Of a stretch of 44,951 nt of DNA, positions 25,114-35,659 are shown piece by piece. The DNA lies in the NCBI GenBank assembly GCA_002304505.1, contig NCEH01000116.1, positions 1-44,951 on the forward strand, in the 5' to 3' direction. Origin of the DNA: Rhizobiales bacterium 32-66-11 (GTDB lineage Bacteria; Pseudomonadota; Alphaproteobacteria; Rhizobiales; Xanthobacteraceae). The position numbers and the translations under genes were made by a program. The first letter of the stretch is position 1. Every line of letters begins with the position of its first letter. The notes under the pieces are model-generated. The model was not told where the DNA came from. It did no database searches and saw nothing but the letters and a program-made list of their open reading frames with translations.

Positions 25114-27351
25114 TCAAGCCCCCTTCTTCTGGTCGGCCGGCACCAGGATCGGCCCGTCGGCGCGCATGCGCAGCCGGATCCAGGCGCCGCGGCCCTCGGG
25201 CGAGTCGTACAGCTCGATGCCGCCGCCATGCTCTTCCATGATCTTGCCGACGATGGCGAGGCCGAGGCCGGTGCCTTTTTCACGCGTGGTCACATACGGC
25301 TCCAGGAGGCGGTTGCGCTTCTCTTGGGGCAGGCCGGTTCCGTTGTCGATCACATCAACCACCAGATCTTCGCCGGACTGGTCCGCCTTCACGCGGATCA
25401 GTCCCTTGCCACGTTGTTCCGCCGGAACGGCCTCGATGGCCTCGGCGGCATTCTTGAGGATGTTGGTCAGGGCCTGGGAAATCAGGCGACGGTCGAACCG
25501 CGCCGGAAGGGAGGAAGGGATGTCGGCCTCGAACGTGACTTCGGGATGACCGACTTTCATTAAAAAAAGCGTCTGCCGCAGGGTCTCGGCGAGATCCTGG
25601 CTGTCCACGACCGGCTTCGGCATGCGGGCGAAGGAGGAGAATTCGTCCACCATCCGGCCGATATCGCCCACTTGGCGGATGATGGTGTCGGTGCACTGGT
25701 CGAACACGTCGCGATCCTGTGTGATGTGCTTGCCGTATTTACGCTTCAGCCGCTCCGCCGAAAGCTGGATGGGCGTCAGCGGGTTCTTGATCTCGTGCGC
25801 GATGCGGCGCGCCACATCGGCCCAGGCGGAGGTGCGCTGGGCGGAGATCAGCGCCGTGATGTCGTCCAGCGTCACCACCCAGCCGTGCTCGGCCTCGGAG
25901 GATTGCTCGGTGGTGACGCGCACGGCGAACACCCGTTCGCGCCCCTCGCGCTGCACCGTGATGTTGCCCTGGACCACGCGCTCGCGCCCGGCTTCCGCCT
26001 CGCCGATCAGGGAGGCGGTCTCGGGCACCACTTCGGCCAGGGGATGGCCGAGCGCTTCGGCCTCCTTCACGCCCAGCAGCTTCTCCGCCGAGCGGTTGAG
26101 GATCGTGACCCGCTCATCGGAATCAAGGCCGATCACCCCTGCCCCGACGCCGGAGAGCACCGCTTCTGTGAAGCGGCGGCGCACGTCGATCTGGTCGCGC
26201 GCCCGCAGCAGCGCGTCATGCTGGTTGCGCAGTTCCGCGGTCATCTTGTTGAAGGTCTCGCCCAGCGTCGCGAAATCGCCCTCCGAGCGATAGATCGGCA
26301 CCTGCACGTCGAGATTGCCCGCCGCCACATGGTCCGCCGCCGACATCAGCCGGCGGATCGGCGCCACCAACCATTTCGACACATTGATGCCGAGCCAAAC
26401 CGCCGAGAGCAGCACGATCAGCGTGATGACCGCATACATGAGCGCGAACGCCACCTGCACCCCGAAGCGCCGCTCCTCCAGGCTCTGATAATCCGCGAGG
26501 GTCTCCCGCGTGGTCTTCAGATAGCCGATCACCCGCGGATCTATGGGCCGCGCCACATAGAGATAGAGGTCGGGATAATCCTTCAGCTTGATCAAGGCCC
26601 CGACGAAATCGGCATCGGACGGCAGATAGATGATCGGCTGCTCGGCGGTGGCTTCATCGATGGCGATATTGGCCGGCACCAGGAATTCGCGGCCGGTCAT
26701 CACCTGCGCGCCCTCCACCACCTTCAGGTCGCGCTCGATCATCAGAGCGCCGGGCAGATTGCGCAGGGCCGCCTGGGCGGTGAGAATCTGCCGGAAGCGC
26801 GCCCGGTCGCTGTCATAGAGCGGCTTGAGGCGGTTGAGATCGGCGCTCATGGCGAGGACGTCGCCGCGAATGTTCAGCGCATGCTCGCGGACATAGGTTT
26901 GCGCCACCTGCACCGCATTGGCGACGATCTCCTGGGTCCGCACGGAAAACCACCGGTCGAGCCCGCGATCCAGGGTCAGGCTCGCGACCCCCGCCACCAG
27001 GATGGCCGGCACCACGGCGACCACGGCGAACAATGCGACGATGCGCACATGCAGCCGCGAGGCGGCCCGGCCCCGAGCCCGCGCCCGCACGATGCGCAGC
27101 ACCTCGCGTCCCACCATGGTGGACAGGATCGCCACCGCGAGCGCGTTGCCGGCCAGCAGGCCGATCACCACCTCGTGGCTCGGCACCACCGGCGTCAGGC
27201 CCATCAGGATCAGGAAGGTGGCCAAGGCCGAACAGAGCGCCAGCACCACCATCGCCGGCGCGAAGAAGCCCACGCTCAGCAACGGGCTCGCTCCTGGCAT
27301 CCCCCCACCCGTGGCACGGTTGTCGGTGGTGTCCAGGCTGGCATTCGTCAT
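25114..27351 (-). CDS. ntrY: Nitrogen regulation sensor kinase NtrY
   Basis: A membrane histidine kinase that acts with NtrX in nitrogen and redox control. The 745-residue protein has three N-terminal hydrophobic helices and a further helix pair around a periplasmic segment. HAMP and PAS follow (RRFTEAVLSGVGAGVIGLDSDERV), then HisKA (RRIAHEIKNPLTPIQLSAERL) and an ATPase domain (NAAEAIEAVP, DVIDNGTGLP, GTGLGLAIVGKI). I chose the ATG at 27351 over a GTG eight codons upstream because an AGGA box precedes it. It is complete, unlike its partner ntrX, whose start follows 3 bases after its stop. A 15-bp inverted repeat lies 30 bases upstream of the start. Confidence 0.93.
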   Translation of the reverse strand: MTNASLDTTDNRATGGGMPGASPLLSVGFFAPAMVVLALCSALATFLILMGLTPVVPSHEVVIGLLAGNALAVAILSTMVGREVLRIVRARARGRAASRLHVRIVALFAVVAVVPAILVAGVASLTLDRGLDRWFSVRTQEIVANAVQVAQTYVREHALNIRGDVLAMSADLNRLKPLYDSDRARFRQILTAQAALRNLPGALMIERDLKVVEGAQVMTGREFLVPANIAIDEATAEQPIIYLPSDADFVGALIKLKDYPDLYLYVARPIDPRVIGYLKTTRETLADYQSLEERRFGVQVAFALMYAVITLIVLLSAVWLGINVSKWLVAPIRRLMSAADHVAAGNLDVQVPIYRSEGDFATLGETFNKMTAELRNQHDALLRARDQIDVRRRFTEAVLSGVGAGVIGLDSDERVTILNRSAEKLLGVKEAEALGHPLAEVVPETASLIGEAEAGRERVVQGNITVQREGRERVFAVRVTTEQSSEAEHGWVVTLDDITALISAQRTSAWADVARRIAHEIKNPLTPIQLSAERLKRKYGKHITQDRDVFDQCTDTIIRQVGDIGRMVDEFSSFARMPKPVVDSQDLAETLRQTLFLMKVGHPEVTFEADIPSSLPARFDRRLISQALTNILKNAAEAIEAVPAEQRGKGLIRVKADQSGEDLVVDVIDNGTGLPQEKRNRLLEPYVTTREKGTGLGLAIVGKIMEEHGGGIELYDSPEGRGAWIRLRMRADGPILVPADQKKGA

Positions 27352-27380
27352 GGAGAGAAGGGTCCTGAGACGCACCGGGA

Positions 27381-27395
27381 ATCAGTGCGACTGAT
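27381..27395. promoter_or_regulatory. Inverted repeat in the ntrY leader
   Basis: ATCAGT-GCG-ACTGAT has exact 6-bp arms around 3 bases and lies 30 bases before the ntrY start, in the 123-base gap after the EAL-protein gene. It could be an operator or a small leader hairpin. No further support. Confidence 0.3.
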
Positions 27396-27474
27396 GCAAT
27401 GGGACAACACTGGTGCAAAAATGTGACAATTGCGACCGGTCCCACCGCTTGTCATGCGCAAGGAACGAAAAGTG

Positions 27475-29673
27475 TCAGGGGGTGCGGCCGCCGTCGGGCC
27501 AGTGGCGGGCGTCTTCCTCGCGCATGGGCCGCCCCACCAGGAAGCCTTGGACACAATCGCTGCCGAGGGCCACCACCTCATTCATGGCGTCGTCGTTTTC
27601 CACCCCTTCGGCCACCACTTCGATGCCGAACGCGTGGGCAAGGTCCACCATCACTCCCACGATGCGCCGCGAACGGGAATTGTCGACGATCTCGCGGATG
27701 AAGGAGCGGTCGATCTTCAGCACATTCACCGGCAGGCGCTGGAGATAACTGAAGGAGGAATAGCCGGTGCCGAAATCATCGATGGCCACCTTGCTGCCCA
27801 GGGATTGCAGTTGGACCATCACCTCGACAGCTTTTTCCGGCTCCGACAGCAAGGTGCTCTCGGTCAGCTCGAACAAGACCTGGTCACCCTTCAGATTCAC
27901 CTGCTGGAGGATATTGGCGATGCGCGCCACGAGATCGGGGGCCATCACCTGCGGGGCGGACAGATTGACCGAGACATAGCGCGCGCTCAGCCCCATGGAC
28001 GCGCGATCGTGGTTCCAGCGCGCGCACGCCGCCACCGCCCGCTCCAGAACCAGTTCGCCCAATTGCTCGGACAGGCCCGAGGCCTCGGCGATGGCCACGA
28101 ATTCGCCTGGCTCCACATTTCCCAGCGCGGGGTGGCTCCAGCGAGCAAGGGCCTCAAAGCCCATCACCATTCCGGTCTTGCAGCACACGATCGGCTGAAA
28201 CACCATGTACAGATCACGCGAACGCCGCAGAATGGCGTCCCGCAGATCGGTTTCCAGCGCCAGGCGCTCCTGGTGGTCCGCGCGCAGCGACTGGTCGAAC
28301 ACCACCGCATGGCCGCGTCCCTGGGCGTGGAGCGCCATCTCGGCATCGCGCAGCATATGCTCCAATTGGCCCTGCTCGCGGGCAATGCCGATGCGCGCGC
28401 GCAGATAAAAGCGCCGGCCCTCACTTTCCAGCGGCGCCTGGAACAGCACATCGACACTGCGCCCGGTGGCCAGCGCATCCGAGCCGCGGAACAGGATGAT
28501 GGCGAATTCCCGCTCGCCGGTGCGCGCCAGCATCGCATCGCCACGCAGCGCGAGGCGCAGCCGCAGGGCCAGTTGCGCCGCCACCGGCTCGGTGAATTCG
28601 CGCCCGAGGCTCGCGGCGAGCACGTCGAGATCGCGGAAATGCACCACCACCACCCCGGTTGGTGCGGTGGGGGCGTCGGCGACCAGACGCAGCAGCCCGG
28701 CACGATTGGGGAGCCCGGTCATGGCGTCGTGATAGGCGAGCCGCTCCAGCGCCTCCTGGGCATTCACGAAATTGGAGATGTCGCGCAGATAGGCGGTGAA
28801 GACGCGCCGCGTTGCGCTGCGAATCTCGGTGACGGTCAGTTCCACGGGAAACAGGCTGCCATCCGCCCGCCGGCCCTCAAGCTCCACGCGCCGGCCGAGA
28901 ATGTGGGGCGACCCGTCTTCCAGATAGCGCCTCAGGCCCGTCTGGTGCGACATCGCATAGCGCGGCGGAATGATGGTGGCGCCCAGCGTGCGGCCGATCG
29001 CATCCGCGCGCCGATAGCCGAAGATGCGCTCGGCGGCTGGGTTGAACTCCAGGATCATCCCCGCTTCGTCGATGGTGACGACGGCATCGAGCGCCGAGCC
29101 CAGCATGCTGCGCAAGGTGACGTCGCTCAATTCCCGCTCGGCCCGCATGCATTCGGCGGAGCGCGCCACCATGCCGGCCACCAGATGGCACAGGGATGTG
29201 ACCGTCTCGTCCCAAGGCAGGTTTTCATCATCGTGGGCGATGCAGAAATGGCCCCACCAATGGCCCGCCGCCATGACCGGCACGGTATAGAAGCGCACGA
29301 TCTGATGGGCCTCGAAATAGGCGCGCATATAGCCCGTGAGATCGCGGGTGAGCCCCTCGATCACCTCGCCCCGGATCCGCCGGCTCGCCCAGTCGCGCTG
29401 GAGATCGTCGGCGCTGTCGGGGGCGAGGGTGCGATGTTGGGTGCGCCCGATGGCGGCAAGCCCCGGCCGCGCCCAATCGGCCCGGCAGACCACCCCGAGC
29501 CCTGGATGTCCGTCCTGGTGAACTTCAAACACTGCAACGCGGCTAAGGCCGAACGCCGCGCCGATGCCTGCGCAGACCCGCTCCAGCGCTTCGCTCCAAA
29601 GATCGCCGTCATCGCTCTGCGCGACAAATGCATTCATCGCCCAGAGCAGGTGACTCAAAGCGACTTCAGACAT
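27475..29673 (-). CDS. GAF-PAS-GGDEF-EAL protein, probable c-di-GMP phosphodiesterase
   Basis: A 732-residue cytoplasmic signalling protein with GAF (about 20-170), PAS (185-300), GGDEF-like (305-465) and EAL (480-720) domains. The GGDEF signature has decayed to TGEREF (385-390), so diguanylate cyclase activity is unlikely. The EAL domain keeps the catalytic set: E507-A-L in GFEALARW, VNLSA (569-573), ELTEST (602-607), IDDFGTGYSS (631-640), LKIDRSFI and AEGVE. It should therefore hydrolyse cyclic di-GMP. The ATG at 29673 has AAGGA about 7 bases upstream and is preferred to an in-frame start five codons earlier. It sits between ntrC and ntrY on the same strand, where relatives as I recall them have the two adjacent, so it looks like an insertion into the ntr cluster. 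Confidence 0.88.
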   Translation of the reverse strand: MSEVALSHLLWAMNAFVAQSDDGDLWSEALERVCAGIGAAFGLSRVAVFEVHQDGHPGLGVVCRADWARPGLAAIGRTQHRTLAPDSADDLQRDWASRRIRGEVIEGLTRDLTGYMRAYFEAHQIVRFYTVPVMAAGHWWGHFCIAHDDENLPWDETVTSLCHLVAGMVARSAECMRAERELSDVTLRSMLGSALDAVVTIDEAGMILEFNPAAERIFGYRRADAIGRTLGATIIPPRYAMSHQTGLRRYLEDGSPHILGRRVELEGRRADGSLFPVELTVTEIRSATRRVFTAYLRDISNFVNAQEALERLAYHDAMTGLPNRAGLLRLVADAPTAPTGVVVVHFRDLDVLAASLGREFTEPVAAQLALRLRLALRGDAMLARTGEREFAIILFRGSDALATGRSVDVLFQAPLESEGRRFYLRARIGIAREQGQLEHMLRDAEMALHAQGRGHAVVFDQSLRADHQERLALETDLRDAILRRSRDLYMVFQPIVCCKTGMVMGFEALARWSHPALGNVEPGEFVAIAEASGLSEQLGELVLERAVAACARWNHDRASMGLSARYVSVNLSAPQVMAPDLVARIANILQQVNLKGDQVLFELTESTLLSEPEKAVEVMVQLQSLGSKVAIDDFGTGYSSFSYLQRLPVNVLKIDRSFIREIVDNSRSRRIVGVMVDLAHAFGIEVVAEGVENDDAMNEVVALGSDCVQGFLVGRPMREEDARHWPDGGRTP

Positions 29674-29807
29674 CGCGGGTCCTTGCATACAGGCATCAAC
29701 AAACGCGGTGCCTTATCGCGCGTTATCGCGTATCCGGACCGCCCCCTGGTGAAATCTTATTCCCTAGATTTGTGGCTTGCACGCATAAGATGTCGTTAAA
29801 ATCCAGA

Positions 29808-31250
29808 TTAACGGCTGGTGCGAATGACCTGAATATCCAGATCGCGGATTTTCTTCCGCAAGGTATTGCGGTTCAGGCCGAGCAATTCCGCCGCCTTGAT
29901 CTGATTACCCCGCGCCGCAGCAAGAGCCGCCGACAGGAGTGGATATTCCACGTCCCGCAGGATCCGATGATACAGACCGGGCGGAGGCAGATCTTCGCCG
30001 AAACCGGAGAAATACGTATTGAGATGCCGTTCCACCGAGGCGGCGAGCGTCGCATCCACCGGGCCATCCTCGGCCCCCGCGCTGGGCACCGGCTCGGACA
30101 GCTCGGCCTCGATGATGCCGGTGGTGATGATTTCCTGCGGGTACAGGGCGGAGAGGCGGCGCACGAGGTTTTCAAGCTCGCGCACATTGCCGGGCCAGCG
30201 ATAGCGCTTCAGCCGATCGAGCGCGGCGGTGTCGATCTGCTTCGCCGGCAGGCCTTCGCGCTCCGCCTGAAGAAAGAAGTGCCGCACCAGGTCGGGCACA
30301 TCCTCGGAACGCTCGCGCAGCGGCGGCAGGCGCAGCGGCACCACGTTCAGGCGGAAGAACAGATCCTCGCGGAACAGACCCTGCTGGATCAGCGTGCGCA
30401 GGTCCTTGTTGGTGGCGGCAATGATGCGCACGTCGGTCTTGATGGGGGTGCGCCCGCCCACCGTGGTATATTCCCCTTGCTGGAGCACGCGCAGCAGGCG
30501 GGTCTGCGCCTCCATGGGCATGTCGCCGATTTCGTCGAGGAAGAGCGTACCGCTTTCCGCCTGCTCGAACCGGCCGGTATTGCGGGTGGTTGCGCCGGTG
30601 AACGAGCCCTTCTCGTGGCCGAACAATTCGCTCTCGATGAGATCGCGCGGGATCGCCGCCATGTTGATGGCCACGAACGGCCCGGTGCGGCGCTTGCCGT
30701 AATCGTGCAGCGCCCGCGCCACCAGTTCCTTGCCGGTGCCGCTCTCGCCCGCGATCATCACGGTGAGGTCGGTTTGCATGAGGCGGGCCAGCAGGCGATA
30801 GATTTCCTGCATCGCTGGCGAGCGGCCCACGAGCGGGATATTGTCCTGCTCCTCGGAGCCGAGCGGATGCTGGTCCGACTTCTTCGGCTCGGCGAGCGCG
30901 CGGCCGACGATGGAGATCAGCTCCTTCAGGTCGAACGGCTTGGGCAGATATTCATAGGCCCCGCGTTCCGACGCACGGATGGCCGTCATGAAGGTGTTCT
31001 GCGCGCTCATGACGATGACCGGCAGGTCCGGCCGCGCCTTCTTGATGCGCGGCAGGAGGTCGAAGGCGTTTTCATCCGGCATCACCACATCGGTGATGAC
31101 CAGATCGCCATCCCCCTGGCTCACCCAGCGCCACAGGGTGGCCGCATTCCCGCACGAGCGCACTTCATATCCGGCCCGCGACAGGGCCTGATTGAGCACG
31201 GTACGGATCGCGGCATCGTCGTCGGCGACCAGAATGCTTCCCGTGGGCAT
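29808..31250 (-). CDS. ntrC: Nitrogen regulation response regulator NtrC
   Basis: The sigma-54-dependent activator of nitrogen assimilation genes. The 480-residue protein has a receiver with D11-D12 and phospho-acceptor D54 (VITDVVMPDE). The AAA+ domain has Walker A GESGTGKE (168-175) and the sigma-54 loop GSFTGA (215-220), a serine variant of GAFTGA. The C-terminal Fis-type helix-turn-helix is NQIKAAELLGLNRNTLRKKI. I chose the ATG at 31250, with GAGG at 5-base spacing, over a longer open frame. It starts 7 bases after ntrB. Its end is followed by 134 bases before the EAL-protein gene. Confidence 0.96.
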   Translation of the reverse strand: MPTGSILVADDDAAIRTVLNQALSRAGYEVRSCGNAATLWRWVSQGDGDLVITDVVMPDENAFDLLPRIKKARPDLPVIVMSAQNTFMTAIRASERGAYEYLPKPFDLKELISIVGRALAEPKKSDQHPLGSEEQDNIPLVGRSPAMQEIYRLLARLMQTDLTVMIAGESGTGKELVARALHDYGKRRTGPFVAINMAAIPRDLIESELFGHEKGSFTGATTRNTGRFEQAESGTLFLDEIGDMPMEAQTRLLRVLQQGEYTTVGGRTPIKTDVRIIAATNKDLRTLIQQGLFREDLFFRLNVVPLRLPPLRERSEDVPDLVRHFFLQAEREGLPAKQIDTAALDRLKRYRWPGNVRELENLVRRLSALYPQEIITTGIIEAELSEPVPSAGAEDGPVDATLAASVERHLNTYFSGFGEDLPPPGLYHRILRDVEYPLLSAALAAARGNQIKAAELLGLNRNTLRKKIRDLDIQVIRTSR

Positions 31251-31257
31251 GGATACC

Positions 31258-32381
31258 TCAGTTGTCCTCGGAGGCGACACGTGTGCCGCGATACATGGGA
31301 AGGAGAACCCGGAAGCTGGTTCGCCGGGGCTGGCTGTCGCACTCGACGATCCCGCCATGGTCGCCGATGATCTTCGCCACCAATGCAAGGCCGAGGCCAC
31401 TCCCCGTCGGCTTGGTGGTCACGAACGGGTCGAACAGATGGGGCAGCAGGTCGTCCGGCACGCCCTTGCCATTGTCCTTGACACAGAATTCCAGCGGCAG
31501 GCTGACGCGGGAGGAGGCGCCGGGCACGGTGAGCCGCACGCCGGGGCGGAAGGCGGTGGTGAGATGGATTTCCCCGTCCGTCTCCGAATCGATGGCCTCG
31601 GCCGCGTTCTTCACCAGATTGAGGAACACTTGCACCAATTGGTCGCGGTTGGCGTAGACCGGCGGCAGCGAGGGGTCATATTCCTCGATGAAGCGAATGT
31701 GCCGTGCGAAGCCCGAGGAGGCGAGCGTACGCACATGCTCCAGCACCGCGTGGATGTTCACCGGCTCGCGGGCGATGGGCCGCTCGTCGGAGAACACCTC
31801 CATGCGGTCCACCAGCTTCACGATGCGGTCCGCCTCGTCGCAGATCAGGCGGGTGAGCGCGCGGTCCTCGTCGCCGGCCGACTGTTCCAGCAATTGGGCG
31901 GCGCCGCGGATGCCGGAGAGCGGATTCTTGATCTCGTGCGCCAGCATGGAGGCGAGCGCACTCACCGAGCGGGCGGCACCGCGATGGGTGAGCTGGCGGT
32001 CCATCTTGTCGGCGATGGTGCGCTCCTGGATCATCACCACCACATGGCCCGGCCGTTCGGAGACCGGCCCGACATGGATGTCGACCACCCGCTCGCCGCC
32101 ATTCTTGGGCGTGCCGAGGTCCACGCGATATTCGTTCACCGGCGCGCCCCGCGCCCGCACCTGGTCGATCAGGCCGAGCAGCGGCGTGCCGAACGGCACG
32201 AATTCGGCGAACGGGCGGCGCCGCAGCACCGGCAGGCTGACTTCAAAAAAAGCCTCCGCCGCCACATTGGCATCCACGATCTGCCCGGTATCGGAAACCG
32301 TGATCACAGGGTGGGGCACCGCGTCGAGGATCGCGCGGGTAAAATTCAACTCCGGCTCGGGCCGGCGCTTTGCATCTGCCT

Positions 32382-32385
<4 letters not shown>
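31258..32385 (-). CDS. ntrB: Nitrogen regulation sensor kinase NtrB (NRII)
   Basis: The soluble histidine kinase that phosphorylates or dephosphorylates NtrC under control of PII protein. The 375-residue protein has a PAS domain (about 15-120), HisKA with H150 in MLAHEIKNPLSGIRGAAQLL, an N-box NLVKNAAEAID and the ATP motifs DNGKGVP and GSGLGLALVAKI. It overlaps dusB by 4 bases (ATGA) and leads into ntrC, as in the classical nifR3-ntrB-ntrC operon. Complete. Confidence 0.96.
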
Positions 32386-33416
<1,031 letters not shown>

Positions 33417-33445
33417 AGATTTTAGGCCACCTTAGGAGTGCCTAC

Positions 33446-33473
33446 ATTCTAGACAATTGCGATGCACGCGCAA
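33446..33473 (-). promoter_or_regulatory. Sigma-70-type promoter candidate for dusB-ntrB-ntrC
   Basis: On the minus strand TTGCGC (33468-33473) and TAGAAT (33446-33451) are separated by 16 bases, a reasonable -35/-10 pair. Transcription would begin around 33439, about 20 bases before the dusB start codon. The -10 box is good; the -35 box is only fair. Confidence 0.45.
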
Positions 33474-33610
33474 GGGCAGCTTTGCAATGAGGCGCATGGT
33501 GCAGCGCAAAGGCTGCCGAAGGCACAGGCGACCGCCGCTTTTTTGTCCCCTTGCGCGGCGGGTTCCGGCGCTGTTCAAGGAGCAAATGACGCAAAAAGGG
33601 AATGATCTTC

Positions 33611-34693
33611 ATGGCGACTTGCGCGGTCATTGTGGTGGCGGCGGGCCGCGGCACGCGCGCCGGCGGCCCGTTGCCCAAACAATATCATGAAGTCGGTGGG
33701 GAAACCGTGCTGCGGCGCACCTTGCGCCTGTTCGCTGAGCATTCCGATATCCACACCATACAGGTGGTGATTCACCCGGACGATCACGCCCGCTTCGCCT
33801 CCGCCGCCGCCGGCCTGGAGAAAGTGCGGCCACCGGTGGCCGGCGGACGCGAGCGGCAGGATTCGGTGCGGGCCGGCCTCGAAGCGCTGGCGGGCGAGGC
33901 CCCCGACCTGGTGCTGGTGCATGACGCCGCCCGCCCGTTCGTCACCCACGCCCTGATCTCCCGCGCGGTCGAAGCGGCGGCCGCCCATGGCGCGGCGGTG
34001 CCGGTGACCGGGGTGACCGATACCATCAAGGTGGTGGACGCCCTTGGAACCGTCGCCTCCACGCCCGTGCGCGCCACGCTGCGGGCGGTGCAGACGCCCC
34101 AGGCTTTCCGGTATGACATGCTGCGCGCCGCCCATGATGCGGCGCAAGCCGGCGGCATCGCCGGCCTGACCGACGACGCCGCCGTGATGGAATGGCTCAC
34201 CGATGTGCGCACCGGCACCGGCTTCGATGTGCATGCCTTCGGTCCGGGCGACCATGTGATGCTCGGCGGCCTCGCCATCCCCTTCGACAAGGGCCTCGAC
34301 GGCCATTCGGACGCCGATGTGGGGCTGCATGCGCTCACCGATGCCGTGCTCGGCGCCCTGTGCGACGGCGATATCGGCGCCCATTTTCCGCCCTCCGACC
34401 CGCAATGGAAGGGCGCGACCTCCGACCGTTTCCTGGTGTTCGCGCTCGACAAGGTGCGCGCGCGCGGCGGCATCGTCGCCCATCTCGACCTGACCTTGAT
34501 CTGCGAAGCCCCGAAGATCGGCCCCCACCGCGACGCCATCCGCGCCCGCATCAGCGAGATTACGGGGGTCGCGCTCGGCCGCATCAGCGTGAAGGCGACG
34601 ACCACCGAGCGCCTCGGCTTCACCGGCCGGCGCGAAGGCATCGCCGCCATGGCGTCCGCCACCATCCGCCTGCCCGAGGAGGATTTGCTGTGA
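33611..34693 (+). CDS. ispDF: Bifunctional IspD/IspF isoprenoid enzyme, IspD domain truncated at its end
   Basis: This fused enzyme makes isoprenoid precursors by the MEP pathway: IspD joins CTP to MEP and IspF cyclises the later intermediate. The 360-residue protein has the IspD nucleotide-binding start VVAAGRGTRAGGPLPKQY (about 8-25), HDAARPF (104-110) and TPQAFRYDML. IspF begins at about 200 with TGTGFDVHAF (metal ligands D206, H208) and DGHSDADVGLHALTDA (H240). At residues 193-198 the text jumps from DDAAVMEW to LTDVRTGTG. In relatives I recall about 34 residues here, which form the last strand and helix of IspD with its N-x-K-(L/I)-T motif, whose lysine contacts substrate. The frame is kept, so IspF is intact, but IspD may be impaired. 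The ATG at 33611 has GGGA 9 bases upstream. Confidence 0.88.
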   Translation: MATCAVIVVAAGRGTRAGGPLPKQYHEVGGETVLRRTLRLFAEHSDIHTIQVVIHPDDHARFASAAAGLEKVRPPVAGGRERQDSVRAGLEALAGEAPDLVLVHDAARPFVTHALISRAVEAAAAHGAAVPVTGVTDTIKVVDALGTVASTPVRATLRAVQTPQAFRYDMLRAAHDAAQAGGIAGLTDDAAVMEWLTDVRTGTGFDVHAFGPGDHVMLGGLAIPFDKGLDGHSDADVGLHALTDAVLGALCDGDIGAHFPPSDPQWKGATSDRFLVFALDKVRARGGIVAHLDLTLICEAPKIGPHRDAIRARISEITGVALGRISVKATTTERLGFTGRREGIAAMASATIRLPEEDLL

Positions 34694-35184
34694 GCGATCT
34701 GGAAACCCAGGACCGCGCCCGGCGCGTGCTCGAGGCCTGCCGCGCCGCCGGCCTCACGCTGGCCACCGCCGAATCCTGCACCGGCGGCCTCGTGATCGGC
34801 GCGCTGACCGATATCGCCGGCTCCTCCGATGTGGTGGATCGCGGCTTCGTCACCTATTCCAACGCCGCCAAGATGGCGATGCTCGGCGTGCCCGAGGCGA
34901 TCCTCGCCGCCCATGGCGCGGTGAGCGAGGAGACCGCGCGGGCCATGGCGAAGGGTGCGCTGGCGGCGGCCGGCACCGGCCTTGCAGTCTCCATCACCGG
35001 GGTCGCAGGTCCCGGCGGCGGATCTGATGAAAAGCCGGTCGGCCTGGTGCATTTCGCGGCGGCCAAGCGCGGCGGCCTGCTGGTGCATCGCGAGGAGCGG
35101 TTCGGCCCGCTGGAGCGCGCCGACATCCGCGCCCGCTCGGTGCTTGTGGCGCTGGAAATGCTGGAGACGCTGGCGCGGTTTTGA
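34690..35184 (+). CDS. pncC: Nicotinamide-nucleotide amidase (CinA C-terminal family, PncC)
   Basis: A stand-alone CinA C-terminal domain protein of 164 residues, which deamidates nicotinamide mononucleotide to nicotinate mononucleotide in NAD recycling. The family motifs are TLATAESCTGGLVIGALTDIAG (about 23-44, shown in part), FVTYSNAAKMAMLGVP, GAVSEETARAMA and VSITGVAGPGGGSDEKPVGLV. The start is a GTG at 34690 that overlaps the ispDF stop (GTGA), suggesting coupling. It is convergent with the coq10-like gene, 3 bases apart. Complete. Confidence 0.92.
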   Translation: MSDLETQDRARRVLEACRAAGLTLATAESCTGGLVIGALTDIAGSSDVVDRGFVTYSNAAKMAMLGVPEAILAAHGAVSEETARAMAKGALAAAGTGLAVSITGVAGPGGGSDEKPVGLVHFAAAKRGGLLVHREERFGPLERADIRARSVLVALEMLETLARF

Positions 35185-35187
35185 GCG

Positions 35188-35655
35188 TCAGGCCGCCCCG
35201 TAGACCTTATCCGCCCGCTTCTCGAACGCATCGGCGAAGCGGCGGAAGGCGGCGTCGAACATGGCGCCCATCAGCAGGCCCAGGGTGCGCGAGCGAAATT
35301 CATAGGAGATGAAAAAGCTCACCTCGCATTTGCCGCCCCCCTCGCCGCCCTTCAGGTCGCGGAATTCCCAGCGATTATCGAGGCGGCTGAACGGCCCGTC
35401 CAGATATTCCACGTGGATGGTCAGCTTCGGCCGATCGAGGGTGACGCGCGAGGTGAAGGTCTCGCGGATCATCTTGTAGGCGACGGTCATATCGGCGACC
35501 AGCACCTCTTGCCCCTCCCCGCCCGGCGAGCGGCGGCGCACCCGCAGGGCTTGGCACAGCGGCACGAATTCCGGGTAATGGTCCACGTCCGCCACGAGAT
35601 CGAACATCTCGGGCGCGGAATGGTTCACCACGCGCTTGCTGGAGAAAGACGGCAC
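35188..35655 (-). CDS. Coq10/RatA-type START-domain protein
   Basis: A 155-residue protein of the polyketide cyclase/START fold, Coq10/RatA (ubiquinone-binding) type. Marks are the start FSSKRVVNHSAPEMFDLVADV, YPEFVPLCQALRV, and RLDNRWEFRDL, with SFFISYEFRSRTLGLLMGAMF near the end. In mitochondria Coq10 binds coenzyme Q and helps its use in respiration; the bacterial protein is thought to act alike. It starts at a GTG 4 bases after the lipA stop, so it is probably co-transcribed with lipA. Complete. Confidence 0.88.
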   Translation of the reverse strand: MPSFSSKRVVNHSAPEMFDLVADVDHYPEFVPLCQALRVRRRSPGGEGQEVLVADMTVAYKMIRETFTSRVTLDRPKLTIHVEYLDGPFSRLDNRWEFRDLKGGEGGGKCEVSFFISYEFRSRTLGLLMGAMFDAAFRRFADAFEKRADKVYGAA

Positions 35656-35659
35656 GCCC

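Noticed and set aside
22169..25549. Very long plus-strand open frame (over 1100 codons) opposite trkH, trkA and ntrX
   Set aside because: It is the antisense of three well-supported genes. High GC content removes stops in that frame, and the translation is His/Asp/Arg-rich with no family motifs.
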